Source: Spirochaetota bacterium (GTDB lineage: Bacteria; Spirochaetota; Spirochaetia; Treponematales; Rectinemataceae). From it: a stretch of 64,000 bases of DNA. The position numbers and the translations under genes are program-made. The notes under the pieces are model-generated. The model had not been told where the DNA came from, did no database searches, and was given only the letters and a program-made list of their open reading frames with translations. The DNA is taken from positions 1 through 64,000 of the forward strand of contig JAKLFE010000013.1 of NCBI GenBank assembly GCA_022711355.1, read 5' to 3'. Each line of letters opens with the position of its first letter. Within the stretch, counting starts at the first letter, position 1. Below are positions 35,040 through 43,321 of the stretch, in pieces.

Positions 35040-35119
35040 GGGCGCAGTGTATACCAGCCCTCATCCCCCGTCAAAGCCGGCTTTGCTGAGCGAGGCGCTT
35101 AGGTATGGCCTCGCGCGCC

Positions 35120-35866
35120 CTAGGCGTCCCGGCCCGCGGCCTGGCCCGCGTCGTAGATGACCGGCATCCTGCCCTTCCAGGTCTCCCAGAGCTCGCCCTT
35201 CGCCAGGAGCTCGGCCATGAAGGCGGCCACGTTGACGCGGCTGGTCTTCCCGGGGTCGAAGAGGGGGCTGCGGCGCGGGGCCTCGTAGAGCTCGTAGGGG
35301 GAGGGGGAGGGGGAGGGGGCGTCGACGAGGCCGTCGGGCCGGACGGCCACCCACTCGATCGCGGGGTCGTCGCGGCCGACGACCTCGGCCAGGTAGGTGG
35401 CGGCCGCGATGTTGTCCCTGTGGGGCGGGAGGACGAGGGTCAGCGCGGCGAGGATGGCCCGCTCCGCGGCCGAGCGGGCCTCGCGGAGCTCCCGGTCCTC
35501 GCTCGCGGTGGTGCTCATGAGGACGAGCTTGCGCTTGCCCCCGCCGCCCCTCCTGAGCGCCTCGCAGCAGCCCTGTATCGCCCCGCGGACCAGGAGGCGG
35601 GGCGCTCCGTAGATGCCCTTGAGCGTGATGTTGTGGCCGAGGCAGGAGACGATCGCGTCGCAGCCTTCGACGAGGCCCGCGAGCGCCGCCTGGTCGAGCT
35701 CGGCGATGGAGCCCCGGCGGACCTCCACCGAGGCCAGGTCGATCGGCTCCTCGCCCAGGCTCGCGCCCTCCCGCAGGAGGGCCCTGACCTCGATGCCTCG
35801 CTGGGCCAGCTGCCTGACCGCCAGCTTGCCGGTGGCGCCGCTCGCGCCGAGTACCAACGCTTTCAT
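35120..35866 (-). CDS. NAD(P)-binding Rossmann protein (atypical SDR / NmrA-like)
   Basis: 248 residues starting at ATG 35866 with GGAGGGA upstream. GASGATGKLAVRQL is the glycine-rich dinucleotide motif of extended or atypical short-chain dehydrogenases, and LVLMSTTAS plus WVAVRPDGL are typical of YwnB/NmrA-like proteins. The catalytic YxxxK is not evident, so a reductase or redox-sensing role cannot be separated. Residues around 195-205 are an SPSPSP repeat encoded by a GGGGGA microsatellite (35297-35319 on the plus strand). Confidence 0.85.
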   Translation of the reverse strand: MKALVLGASGATGKLAVRQLAQRGIEVRALLREGASLGEEPIDLASVEVRRGSIAELDQAALAGLVEGCDAIVSCLGHNITLKGIYGAPRLLVRGAIQGCCEALRRGGGGKRKLVLMSTTASEDRELREARSAAERAILAALTLVLPPHRDNIAAATYLAEVVGRDDPAIEWVAVRPDGLVDAPSPSPSPYELYEAPRRSPLFDPGKTSRVNVAAFMAELLAKGELWETWKGRMPVIYDAGQAAGRDA

Positions 35867-35949
35867 AGGCTCCCTCCGAGTTCCGCGCGCAGCGCGGATG
35901 CCGCGCCTCACCCCGGCATGATACGCGCTTCCCCGGCGGAGCGCCAGGG

Positions 35950-37527
35950 CTAGGCCGGGGCCCCGGCCCCGCCGACCTTGAAGAAGGCTATGGCCTCGCG
36001 CAGGCGGCCGGCGTGGCCCGCGAGCTCCTCGGCCGAGGAGGCGAGCTCCTCGGCGGCCGCCGAGTTGGCCTGGATCACCGTGTCGAGCTGGCCGATCGCC
36101 TTCTGCACCTGCTGGGTCCCCACGCTCTGCTCCCTGCTCGCCGAGGAGACCTCCTGCATGAGGTCCGCGGTCCTCCGGATGTCGGGCACGATGCGCGACA
36201 TGATGCCCCCGGCCTCCTCGGCCACCGCGACCGAGTCGCGGGAGAGGACCGATATCTCGACGGCGGCCTTCTGCGAGCGCTCGGCGAGCTTGCGCACCTC
36301 GCTCGCGACGACGGCGAAGCCCTTGCCCGCCTCGCCAACCCGGGCGGCCTCGATCGCGGCGTTCAGGGCGAGGAGGTTGGTCTGGCGGGCGATCTCCTCG
36401 ATGATCGCGGTGCTCGAGGCGATCCGCCTCATCGCGTCGACGGTGTCGCCCATCGTCTTGCCGCTCTCCTCGGCGTCGAGGGCGGTCTTGCGCGAGAGCT
36501 CCTCGGTGGCCGCCGAGTTGTCCATGTTCTGCCTGGTCGCGGCCGCCATCTGCTCCATCGAGGCGGAGACCTCCTCCGCGCTCGCGGCCTGCTCGGACGA
36601 TCCCTGCGAGAGGGCCTGGGAGCTCTCGCTGATCTGGAGGCTGCCGGCCTCGATCTCCCCGGACACGGACCCGATGGCGAGCAGGACCTCCTTGAGCTTC
36701 GCCGTCATGGCCTCGAGGGCCCGGGCGAGGTCGCCCACCTCGTCGCGCGAGGCGAGGAGGGCGCGGGGGATCTCGACGTCGAGGCGGCCCTCCGCGACCT
36801 TCCGCGCGTGGCCGATCGCCTCGATCACCATGCCCGATACGCGCCTGCCGAGGACGGCCGCCGCGGCCGAGACGAGGCCCAGGACGGCCGCGAGGGCCGC
36901 GGCCGCCAGGACGAGCCTCTTGCGCAGGGTCGCGAGCATGGCCGCCCGCTCGGCGGCGACGGCCACGTCGATGTCGTCGACGTAGTTGCCGGTGCCGACG
37001 ACCCAGCCGTAGGGCTCGAAGGCCAGGGAGAAGCTGCGCTTGGGCAGGCTCTAGGTCTGCCCCGCCTTCGGGAACCAGTAGTCGGAGTAGCCGCCCCCGG
37101 CGAGGCCCTGCCTGATGATCGACTGCATGTAGAGGTTGCCCCTCGTGTCCTTGGCCTCGTAGCGGTTCGTGCCCTCGGTCTTGTTGCCCAGGAGGACGAT
37201 GTTGTTCCCCTTCGCGTCGTCGATCCAGAAGTAGCCGGTCTTGTCGTAGCGCAGCTCCCGCACGAGGTCGGCCGCGAGCTTCCGCGTCGCCGCCTCGGCG
37301 CCCGGGCGCCCGGCCACCTTCTCGACCGCGGCGAGGAGGCTCACCGCGGTCTCGACCTCGGTGCGGGCGTTCCGGTCGAAGTTGGCCCTGAGCGCGGCCT
37401 CGAGGCTCCGGACCTGCGCGCCGGAGACGTCGAGCATGATGGCGATCAGGACGCCCCCGCCCACGAGGCCGGCGGCCAGGGCCGCCGCGAAGGACAAGGC
37501 TACGATCTTCGTCGAGAGGCTCCGCAT
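35950..37527 (-). pseudogene. Methyl-accepting chemotaxis protein interrupted by an in-frame amber codon
   Basis: One continuous minus-strand frame encodes TM1 (residues about 8-30), an sCache_2 sensor (about 35-185), TM2, HAMP, and a full MA signalling domain with the hairpin [22 protein letters not shown]. Codon 159 is TAG (37051-37053). It sits between FPKAGQT and [19 protein letters not shown], a stretch that reads straight through in other sCache_2 receptors, normally with Glu or a similar residue at this place; GAG to TAG is a single change. No frameshift is present, and both halves keep coding character. The start has GGAGGT upstream. Options are a recent nonsense mutation, an assembly error, or suppression. 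Other genes here end in TAG, so genome-wide recoding is unlikely. Confidence 0.88.
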
Positions 37528-37623
37528 GGCCCACCTCCGAGTACCTTCGGATGGGCTTCGAGCGGGTTCCCCCGGCAGGCGGGGATACTCGCCGGCCCGC
37601 TGAATTAAAAATAGCTCGCTTCA

Positions 37624-37651
37624 AGCCTATAGCCCCCGGGGCCCCTGTCAA
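37624..37651 (-). promoter_or_regulatory. Putative promoter of the chemoreceptor gene
   Basis: On the minus strand TTGACA (37646-37651), a 16-nt spacer and TAGGCT (37624-37629) form a sigma70-like promoter about 97 nt upstream of the chemoreceptor ATG. The AT-rich leader between is unusual for this genome. Confidence 0.45.
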
Positions 37652-37696
37652 GCCTCTCGATACGAGCTTCCCGCCGCGGCGGGAGCGGGCTTTCAT

Positions 37697-37724
37697 GGAC
37701 AGGCCGGGAGACTCATGCTAGACT
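37697..37724 (+). promoter_or_regulatory. Putative promoter of the FbpA-type binding-protein gene
   Basis: TGGACA (37697-37702), a 16-nt spacer and TAGACT (37719-37724) lie about 79 nt upstream of the ATG at 37803. The leader is GC-rich with self-complementary stretches, but I see no known riboswitch. Confidence 0.45.
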
Positions 37725-37802
37725 TGGCTAAAGAAACAGCGCGACTCCGCGTCTCCGGGGCAGGGCCTCGCCGGCGGAGCCGCGCGTACGGAAGGAGTGT
37801 TC

Positions 37803-38792
37803 ATGAAGAAGCTGTTCGCTCTCTGCCTCGTCCTCGCCTGCCTCGTCGGCCCCGCGGCCGCCGAGGAGCTCATGGCCTACGCCTCGGTGGAGCAGGACCT
37901 GGCCGTCCTCCTCTTCACCGCCTTCGAGAAGGAGACCGGGATCAAGGTCAACTTCGTCCGCCTGGGCTCGGGCGAGATGGAGGCGCGCGTCGAGGCCGAG
38001 AAGGCCGATCCCCAGGCCTCCATCTGGGTCGGCGGCGTCGGCACCAACCACATCTCCGCCCAGAACAAGGGCCTGACCGCGCCCTACAAGTCCAAGGCCG
38101 CCGCGAACATCCCCGCCCAGTTCAAGGACAAGGACGGCTACTGGGCCGGCCTCTACCTCGGCCCCCTAGCCATCTCCACCAACCTCGACCGGGCCAAGGA
38201 GCTCGGGATCAAGCCGCCCAAGAGCTGGAACGACCTGCTCAAGCCCGAGTACAAGGGCAAGTTCCGCGTCGCCTTCCCCGGCTCCTCCGGCACGGGCTAC
38301 AACGTCCTCACCACCATGATCTACCTCAACAAGATGGACGAGGAGAAGGCCTTCGCCTGGCTCAAGAAGTTCGCCGACGCCTGCGAGAAGTTCGAGCGCT
38401 CCGGCCCCGCCCCCACCAACTACGTGGCGACCGGCGAGATCCCCATCGCCATCGGCTACGCCCACGACGCGGTCCGCGCCAAGTCCAAGGGCGCCAACAT
38501 CGAGATCAACATCCCCTCCGAGGGCGTCGGCTTCGAGCTGGCCTCCATGTCCCTGATCAAGGACGGGAAGCAGCCCGTCCTGGCCAAGAAGCTCTACGAC
38601 TGGGTCCTCGGCCCCTCGGGCCAGCAGATCCTCTCCGACTTCTTCGTCGTGCCCGTGCAGAAGGGCGCCAAGGTCCACCCCATGGCCATCCCGCTCAACA
38701 AGATCAAGACGGTCAACCAGGATTCCATGTGGGACGCCCAGAACAAGGCCCGCCTCCAGGAGCGCTTCACCAAGGAGATCGGGAACAAGTAG
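37803..38792 (+). CDS. ABC transporter substrate-binding protein, Fe(III)/2-aminoethylphosphonate type
   Basis: 329 residues from ATG 37803 (AAGGAG 5 nt upstream; the GTG at 37797 overlaps that site). Signal peptide of about 20 residues ending AAA-EEL. The mature protein is a family-1 FbpA-like binding protein: LMAYASVEQDLAVLLFTAFEKETG, the metal or phosphonate-domain segment ASIWVGGVG, GTGYNVLTTM, and SNFVG-like C-terminal DFFVVPVQKGAKV. The tyrosine pair that binds iron in FbpA is not clearly conserved, so iron is uncertain. It is convergent with the matching ATPase and permease genes, which is unusual. Confidence 0.85.
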   Translation: MKKLFALCLVLACLVGPAAAEELMAYASVEQDLAVLLFTAFEKETGIKVNFVRLGSGEMEARVEAEKADPQASIWVGGVGTNHISAQNKGLTAPYKSKAAANIPAQFKDKDGYWAGLYLGPLAISTNLDRAKELGIKPPKSWNDLLKPEYKGKFRVAFPGSSGTGYNVLTTMIYLNKMDEEKAFAWLKKFADACEKFERSGPAPTNYVATGEIPIAIGYAHDAVRAKSKGANIEINIPSEGVGFELASMSLIKDGKQPVLAKKLYDWVLGPSGQQILSDFFVVPVQKGAKVHPMAIPLNKIKTVNQDSMWDAQNKARLQERFTKEIGNK

Positions 38793-38814
38793 TCCCCGAG
38801 CCGCGGGATTCGAA

Positions 38815-38841
38815 AAAGGCCGCGCCTCGGGCGCGGCCTTT
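38815..38841. terminator. Bidirectional intrinsic terminator
   Basis: Perfect 12-bp stem AAAGGCCGCGCC / GGCGCGGCCTTT with loop TCG between two convergent genes. An A-run on the left gives a U-tract for minus-strand transcripts; TTTCCTTT follows on the right for plus-strand ones. Confidence 0.9.
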
Positions 38842-38871
38842 CCTTTACCCGGGCCGGCGGCCCGGGCGGGC

Positions 38872-39966
38872 TCAATCCTCCGGCAGGACCCGGACGAGCC
38901 GCGGCTCGAAATGGAGGGAGACGGGGCTGCCCTCGGGCCAGATCCGCTTGCTCGTGGGATCGTCGATCTGCACGAGGATGTCCCCGAACTCGGTGGCGAC
39001 GAAGCTCTCCACGCTCGAGCCCAGGTAGATGTTGGCGGCGACCTTGCCCTCGAGGAGGCCCGTGCCGGGCTCTCCCAGCCTGAGGGACTCGGGCCTGGCC
39101 ATGACGGCCGCCTTGCTCCCCGCCGCCATGCCCGCGACGCCCAGGGGCACGGTGAAGCGCTTGCTCTTCAGGGCGCAGGCGTAGCCCGAGCCCTCGGCGC
39201 CCAGGATCTCCACGGGGAAGAAGGCCACCTTGCCCACGAAGCCCGCGACGAACTTGGACTGGGGGTTCTCGTAGATGTCCGAGGCGGTGCCGATCTGCTT
39301 GATCAGCCCGTCCCGCATGACGATGACCCGGTCCGAGAGGCTCATGGCCTCGGTCCGGTCGTGGGTGACGTAGACCGCGGTGATCCCCAGGGCCTTCTGG
39401 ATGCGGCGGATCTCGACCCGCATCTGCTCGCGCAGGAGGGCGTCGAGGTTGGAGAGGGGCTCGTCCAGGAGGAGGACTGAGGGCTCGACGATGAGGCTGC
39501 GGGCGAGGGCGACGCGCTGTTGCTGGCCGCCGGAGAGCCGCCCCGGCGAGCGCGAGGCCAGGGCCTCCAGGCCGACGAGCTTCAGCGTCTCGCCCACCTT
39601 GGCGGCGATCGCGGCCTTGGGCATCTTCCTGATCCGGAGGCCGTAGGCCACGTTGTCGAAGACGTTCATATGGGGGAACAGGCCGTAGCTCTGGAAGACC
39701 GTGGCCTTGTCCCGGGCGTGGGCCGGTAGGTAGGTCACGTCGTCGTCGCCGATGTGGATCTTGCCCTGGGTGGGGAGCTCGAAGCCGGCGATCATCCGGA
39801 GCGTGGTGGTCTTGCCGCAGCCCGATGGCCCCAGGAGGGTGACGAGCTCGCTGGGCTCGATGGTGAAGGACACGTCGTCGACGGCGGTGACGGTCTTGCC
39901 CCCCGAGGGATCCTTGAAGCGCTTGGTCACGCGGTCGACGCGTATGGAGACGGATTTCTTTTCCAT
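38872..39966 (-). CDS. ABC transporter ATP-binding protein (FbpC/PotA type)
   Basis: 364 residues. Walker A GPSGCGKT (46-53), signature LSGGQ (144-148), Walker B VLLLDEP (164-170) and switch His in VYVTHDRTEA are all intact. A TOBE-type C-terminal domain (about 270-360; ESLRLGEPG, GSVSLHFEPRLVRVL) is present. It energises the permease encoded immediately upstream (2-nt spacing). It is the only transport ATPase in the window and belongs to the ferric/phosphonate/thiamine importer branch, so it is not obviously the shared sugar ATPase. Confidence 0.93.
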   Translation of the reverse strand: MEKKSVSIRVDRVTKRFKDPSGGKTVTAVDDVSFTIEPSELVTLLGPSGCGKTTTLRMIAGFELPTQGKIHIGDDDVTYLPAHARDKATVFQSYGLFPHMNVFDNVAYGLRIRKMPKAAIAAKVGETLKLVGLEALASRSPGRLSGGQQQRVALARSLIVEPSVLLLDEPLSNLDALLREQMRVEIRRIQKALGITAVYVTHDRTEAMSLSDRVIVMRDGLIKQIGTASDIYENPQSKFVAGFVGKVAFFPVEILGAEGSGYACALKSKRFTVPLGVAGMAAGSKAAVMARPESLRLGEPGTGLLEGKVAANIYLGSSVESFVATEFGDILVQIDDPTSKRIWPEGSPVSLHFEPRLVRVLPED

Positions 39967-39968
39967 GC

Positions 39969-42176
39969 TCAGGCCTCCTGGGTGCCGCTCTTCTCGAGCA
40001 TGACGCTCTGCTTGAAGAGGAGGCGGATGACGCCGAAAGCGGCGAGGACGATGGCGATGAGGGTGACGGAGGTGACGCTCGCCAAGCCGAACTTGACGTT
40101 CTCCGAGTAGTTGTAGACGAGGACGGTCATGTGGTACCAGTTGGGCGACACCAGGAAGATGATGGTGCTCACCGCGGTCATGGCCCGGACGAAGGTGAAG
40201 GACATGGTGGACACGAAGGCCGGCCGGATGAGGGGCAGGGTGATCGTCCTGAAGACGGCGGAGGGCCCGGCGCCGAGGTCGGCCGCCGCCTCCTCGATGG
40301 CGGGATCCACCTGCCTCAGGGTGGAGGAGCCGTTCTCCAGGCCGAAGGGCATCTCCCGGATCACGTAGGCGACGACGAGTATGGCTCCCGTGCCCACGAG
40401 GACGATGGGCGCCTTGTTGAAGGCCAGGACGAAGCTGATGCCGACGAGGGTGCCGGGTATGGCGAAGGGCGCGAGGATGAGGAACTCGAGGAGCCGCTTC
40501 CCGGGGAAGCGCTTCCGCACGAGGATGTACGCCGCCGTCATGCCGAGGAAGCCCGCGATGGGGGCGGAGATCGCCGCGAGGGTCGTGGTGTCCAGCATCG
40601 ACTTCCCGCCGCGCCGGAAGGCCTCGCCGAAGTTCTCCAGCGTGAAGCTGTAGTCGATGCCCCAGTTGCGCACGAAGCAGCCGGCCACGATGGTCAGGTA
40701 CATGCCGACGATGAAGCCGAGGAACAGGACTATGAAGCCCGCCAGGGCGGCCTTCACCGGCGGGCTCGTGAGGTCGTAGAGCCTCGTGGAGGGCTTGCCG
40801 GTCACCGTGACGTAGGACCTGCGGGTGATCCAGTAGCGCTGCACGAGGAAGGCCACTATGGTCGGGAGGAGGAGGACCAGGGCGTAGACGGTGCCGTGGT
40901 CGACGCGGCTCATGCCCACCACCTCGAGGTAGGCCTCGACCGAGAGGACCTTGAAGCCGCCGGCCAGGAGGAGGGGATTGGCGAAGTCCGCGATGGCGGT
41001 GGTGAACACGAGGAGCCAGGCCGAGAGGATCCCCGGCAGGGAGAGGGGGAGGGTGACCTTGAGGAAGGTCTTGAGCTTCCCCGCCCGCAGGTCCATGGAG
41101 GCCTCCTCGGTGGTGGCGTCGATGGCCTGGAGCACCCCCTCGATGGACGAGAAGGCGATCGTGAACATGGTGAGGGTCTGGATGGCCACGAGGCCCCCGA
41201 GCCCGTAGATGGGCCCCGATCCGATGCCGAGGAGCTTCTTGGTGATGAAGCCGTTGTTGCCGAACAGGAGGATCAGCGAGAGGGTCAGGGAGAAGGGCGG
41301 CGAGATGATGGGCAGGGTGGCCAGGGCCTTGATGACCCTCCTGCGGCGGGGGGAGATGGCCGTCCTGGTGGTGTAGAAGGCGAAGACGTAGCCGATCAGC
41401 GTCGAGACGCTGGCGGTGACCAGGCCGAGGAGGCAGGAGTTGCGGAGGGCGGTCCAGATCTTGGGCTGGGCCAGGATCTTCCTCCAGAGGTCGAGGCCGA
41501 TCCGGCCCTCCTGCATGACGCTCAGCTTGAAGGCCTCGTACAGGGGGTAGACCACGAAGGCGCCGACGATGACGAAGAGGACGAGGATGGCGTAGCCGAC
41601 GATGGGCTCGCGCGAGAAGAGGGCGGCCCCGAGCACCGCCAGGACGGCGAAGGCGAGGATGAGGGCGAAGGCCAGGAGGAGCTTGTCGAAGCTCCGTGCC
41701 TCGTTCTCGTCGCCCATGAAGACGGCGGTGCCGGTCACGTTGGAGTCCGCGTCCATGAGGGGCACGTAGACCGGGTAGATCCTCCGCCCGCCCACGAGGT
41801 AGGAGGTCTTGGAGAAGAACTTCTCCTGGTAGGCCACGCTCTCCATGGCCGCGGCGTAGTCCGCCGAGGCGGAGAGCTGGGCCAGGAGCTCCTCGTCCTC
41901 GGGCCCCGTCGAGGCCAGGACCGGATTCCCCTGGGGATCCCCGGCGAGGTAGAGGATCTTGAGGCCCTTGTCCGTGGCGCTCACCCGCTCCTTCCAGGCG
42001 GAGAAGGCCTCGGGGTCCCCGGGGATGGACTCCGCCAGGGAGGCGATGTGCTTGGTCTGGCTCGATCGTATGTAGCCGTGGAAGGTGTCGGAGATGCTTA
42101 CGAACATCCAGGACACGAAGGCCAGGACGAGGGCCGATACGAGGCCGAATATAAGGAGCTTCCGGGGCGTGAACAT
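39969..42176 (-). CDS. Fused ABC permease (FbpB type) with extra N-terminal periplasmic segment
   Basis: 735 residues from ATG 42176 (GAGGAG upstream). The C-terminal part (about 190-735) contains two BPD_transp_1 modules in tandem, as in FbpB, with EAA loops DATTEEASMDLRAGKLKTFL and DPAIEEAAADLGAGPSAVF. The N-terminus is unusual: TM (about 7-28), a periplasmic stretch of about 125 residues (about 30-155) and another TM (about 165-185). The stretch KILYLAGDPQGNPVLAS, GGRRIYPVYVPLMDADS and GTAVFMGDE resembles a small Cache-like sensor. Such a segment is not part of standard FbpB. Transcription probably starts at 42220, giving a leader with an 8-bp hairpin. Confidence 0.85.
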   Translation of the reverse strand: MFTPRKLLIFGLVSALVLAFVSWMFVSISDTFHGYIRSSQTKHIASLAESIPGDPEAFSAWKERVSATDKGLKILYLAGDPQGNPVLASTGPEDEELLAQLSASADYAAAMESVAYQEKFFSKTSYLVGGRRIYPVYVPLMDADSNVTGTAVFMGDENEARSFDKLLLAFALILAFAVLAVLGAALFSREPIVGYAILVLFVIVGAFVVYPLYEAFKLSVMQEGRIGLDLWRKILAQPKIWTALRNSCLLGLVTASVSTLIGYVFAFYTTRTAISPRRRRVIKALATLPIISPPFSLTLSLILLFGNNGFITKKLLGIGSGPIYGLGGLVAIQTLTMFTIAFSSIEGVLQAIDATTEEASMDLRAGKLKTFLKVTLPLSLPGILSAWLLVFTTAIADFANPLLLAGGFKVLSVEAYLEVVGMSRVDHGTVYALVLLLPTIVAFLVQRYWITRRSYVTVTGKPSTRLYDLTSPPVKAALAGFIVLFLGFIVGMYLTIVAGCFVRNWGIDYSFTLENFGEAFRRGGKSMLDTTTLAAISAPIAGFLGMTAAYILVRKRFPGKRLLEFLILAPFAIPGTLVGISFVLAFNKAPIVLVGTGAILVVAYVIREMPFGLENGSSTLRQVDPAIEEAAADLGAGPSAVFRTITLPLIRPAFVSTMSFTFVRAMTAVSTIIFLVSPNWYHMTVLVYNYSENVKFGLASVTSVTLIAIVLAAFGVIRLLFKQSVMLEKSGTQEA

Positions 42177-42196
42177 GGCTACTCCTCGATGGGATC

Positions 42197-42232
42197 GGCC
42201 CCGCATCTCGCCGCGGGGCCGGCTTTACTATA
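42197..42232 (-). promoter_or_regulatory. Promoter -10 box and 5'-end hairpin of the fused permease gene
   Basis: On the minus strand TATAGT (42227-42232) is a strong -10 box. The predicted transcript start, about 7 nt on, is followed at once by a hairpin with 8-bp arms GGCCCCGC / GCGGGGCC (42197-42220) and then the ribosome-binding site. A stem at the extreme 5' end often protects mRNA from decay. No known riboswitch core is recognisable. Confidence 0.5.
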
Positions 42233-42291
42233 CGACGGATCCGGGAAACTGGGTAGCCCGGAGCCGCGGGCGGCCGGGGCCGGAGCCCCGC

Positions 42292-42885
42292 CTATTCGCC
42301 CCGGTAGAGCTCGGGGAAGAGGCTGCGCTCCACCATCTGGACCAGGAGGTGGATCACCATGGCGTGGAGCTCCTGGACGTGGTCGGAGTAGGGGCCCGCC
42401 GGGGTCGCGATGGCGAGGTCGGCGAGCCCGGCCAGGGCGCAGCCCCGCCGGCCCGTGAGCGCGACCGTCCGCATGCCCCGCGCCCGCGCGGCCCTCGCGG
42501 CGGCCAGCACGTTCGCGCTCTCGCCGCTCGTGCTGATGGCCAGGAGGAGGCCCCCCTCGCGGCCATGGGCCTCGACGAAGCGCGAGAAGACCGAGTCCCA
42601 GCCGAAGTCGTTGGCGCAGCAGGAGAGGTGGGAGGCGTCGGACGCGGCGAGGGCGGGGAGGGGCCGACGGTCCCTGCGGTAGCGCCCCGAGCACTCCTCC
42701 GCGAAGTGCATGGCGTCGCAGAGCGAGCCCCCGTTGCCGCAGGAGAGGACCGTCCCGCCGGCCGAGAAGGTATCGGCCATCAGCCTTCCGGCCTCCGCGA
42801 TCAGCTCCAGGGTCCCGCGGTCGGAGAGGAGGGCCTCGAGCGCCCCTTTGGCCTCCGCGAGCCCGCGTTCGACGATATCGACCAC
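42292..42885 (-). CDS. gmhA: Sedoheptulose-7-phosphate isomerase
   Basis: 197 residues starting at GTG 42885 with GAGGTG upstream. The SIS fold has family motifs CGNGGSLCDAMHFAEECSGRYR (substrate loop with Ser), LSCCANDFGWDSVFSR, ISTSGES and DHVQELHAMVIH, where the conserved Glu and His of the active site lie. It isomerises sedoheptulose-7-phosphate to D-glycero-D-manno-heptose-7-phosphate, the first step of the LPS heptose or surface-heptose pathway. Presence implies a heptose-containing envelope. Other heptose genes are not in the window. Confidence 0.93.
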   Translation of the reverse strand: MVDIVERGLAEAKGALEALLSDRGTLELIAEAGRLMADTFSAGGTVLSCGNGGSLCDAMHFAEECSGRYRRDRRPLPALAASDASHLSCCANDFGWDSVFSRFVEAHGREGGLLLAISTSGESANVLAAARAARARGMRTVALTGRRGCALAGLADLAIATPAGPYSDHVQELHAMVIHLLVQMVERSLFPELYRGE

Positions 42886-42997
42886 GATAGCACCTCGCTC
42901 CCGCCCATGGTAGCGGCCCGAGGTGCCTCGCGCAAGCGCCGGCGCGGGCCGCGCGGGGCCCCGCGCCCCGCCTACGGGCCCGGAAGCGAGGCCTCGG

Positions 42998-43300
42998 CTA
43001 TCGCCGCCGCTCCCGCTCCTCCGGGCCGACGTAGAGGTAGACCATGAGGTCGAAGAGCTCCCGCAGCCCGTCGCCCCATCCGAGCATCGAGCCGCTCAGG
43101 ACCCAGGACTCGAGCCCGGAGACCGAGCGCCGGAGGAGGGCCAGGCGCTCGGCGGGCCGGCGTTTCCGCGTGTAGGGGGGATCCGTCGGCTGCCAGTAGA
43201 AATCGTCGGAGTCGAACCAGGGCCAGCCCCGCCGCTGGGCGAGGAGCCTGCCCAAGGTCGAGGTTCCGGAACCGCAGGGCCCCAGGAGATGGATCTTCAC
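42998..43300 (-). pseudogene. Truncated P-loop kinase-like protein
   Basis: 100 residues with Walker A GPCGSGTST at 7-15 and the FDSDDFYW motif found in shikimate/adenylate-kinase-like proteins of roughly 170-190 residues. The frame stops at TAG after YVGPEERERRR, which is just where the lid and second half should begin. Nothing resembling the missing half is seen in the 110 nt before gmhA, so the 3' part is deleted. A short functional protein cannot be excluded. GGAG lies upstream of the ATG. Confidence 0.6.
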
Positions 43301-43321
43301 GGCGGCTCCTCCGAAGGTCCC

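Noticed and set aside
37051-37053. Genome-wide amber recoding as explanation for the split chemoreceptor
   Set aside because: Other intact genes here, such as the kinase at 7072-8559 and the binding protein at 37803-38792, end in TAG at family-typical lengths.
37725-37802. Riboswitch in the leader of the FbpA-type gene
   Set aside because: The leader is GC-rich with several possible stems, but no TPP, iron or other known core motif could be matched by eye.
40131-42458. Long plus-strand frame (775 codons) opposite the fused permease gene
   Set aside because: Shadow of the permease and part of gmhA; composition dominated by Gly, Glu and Asp.
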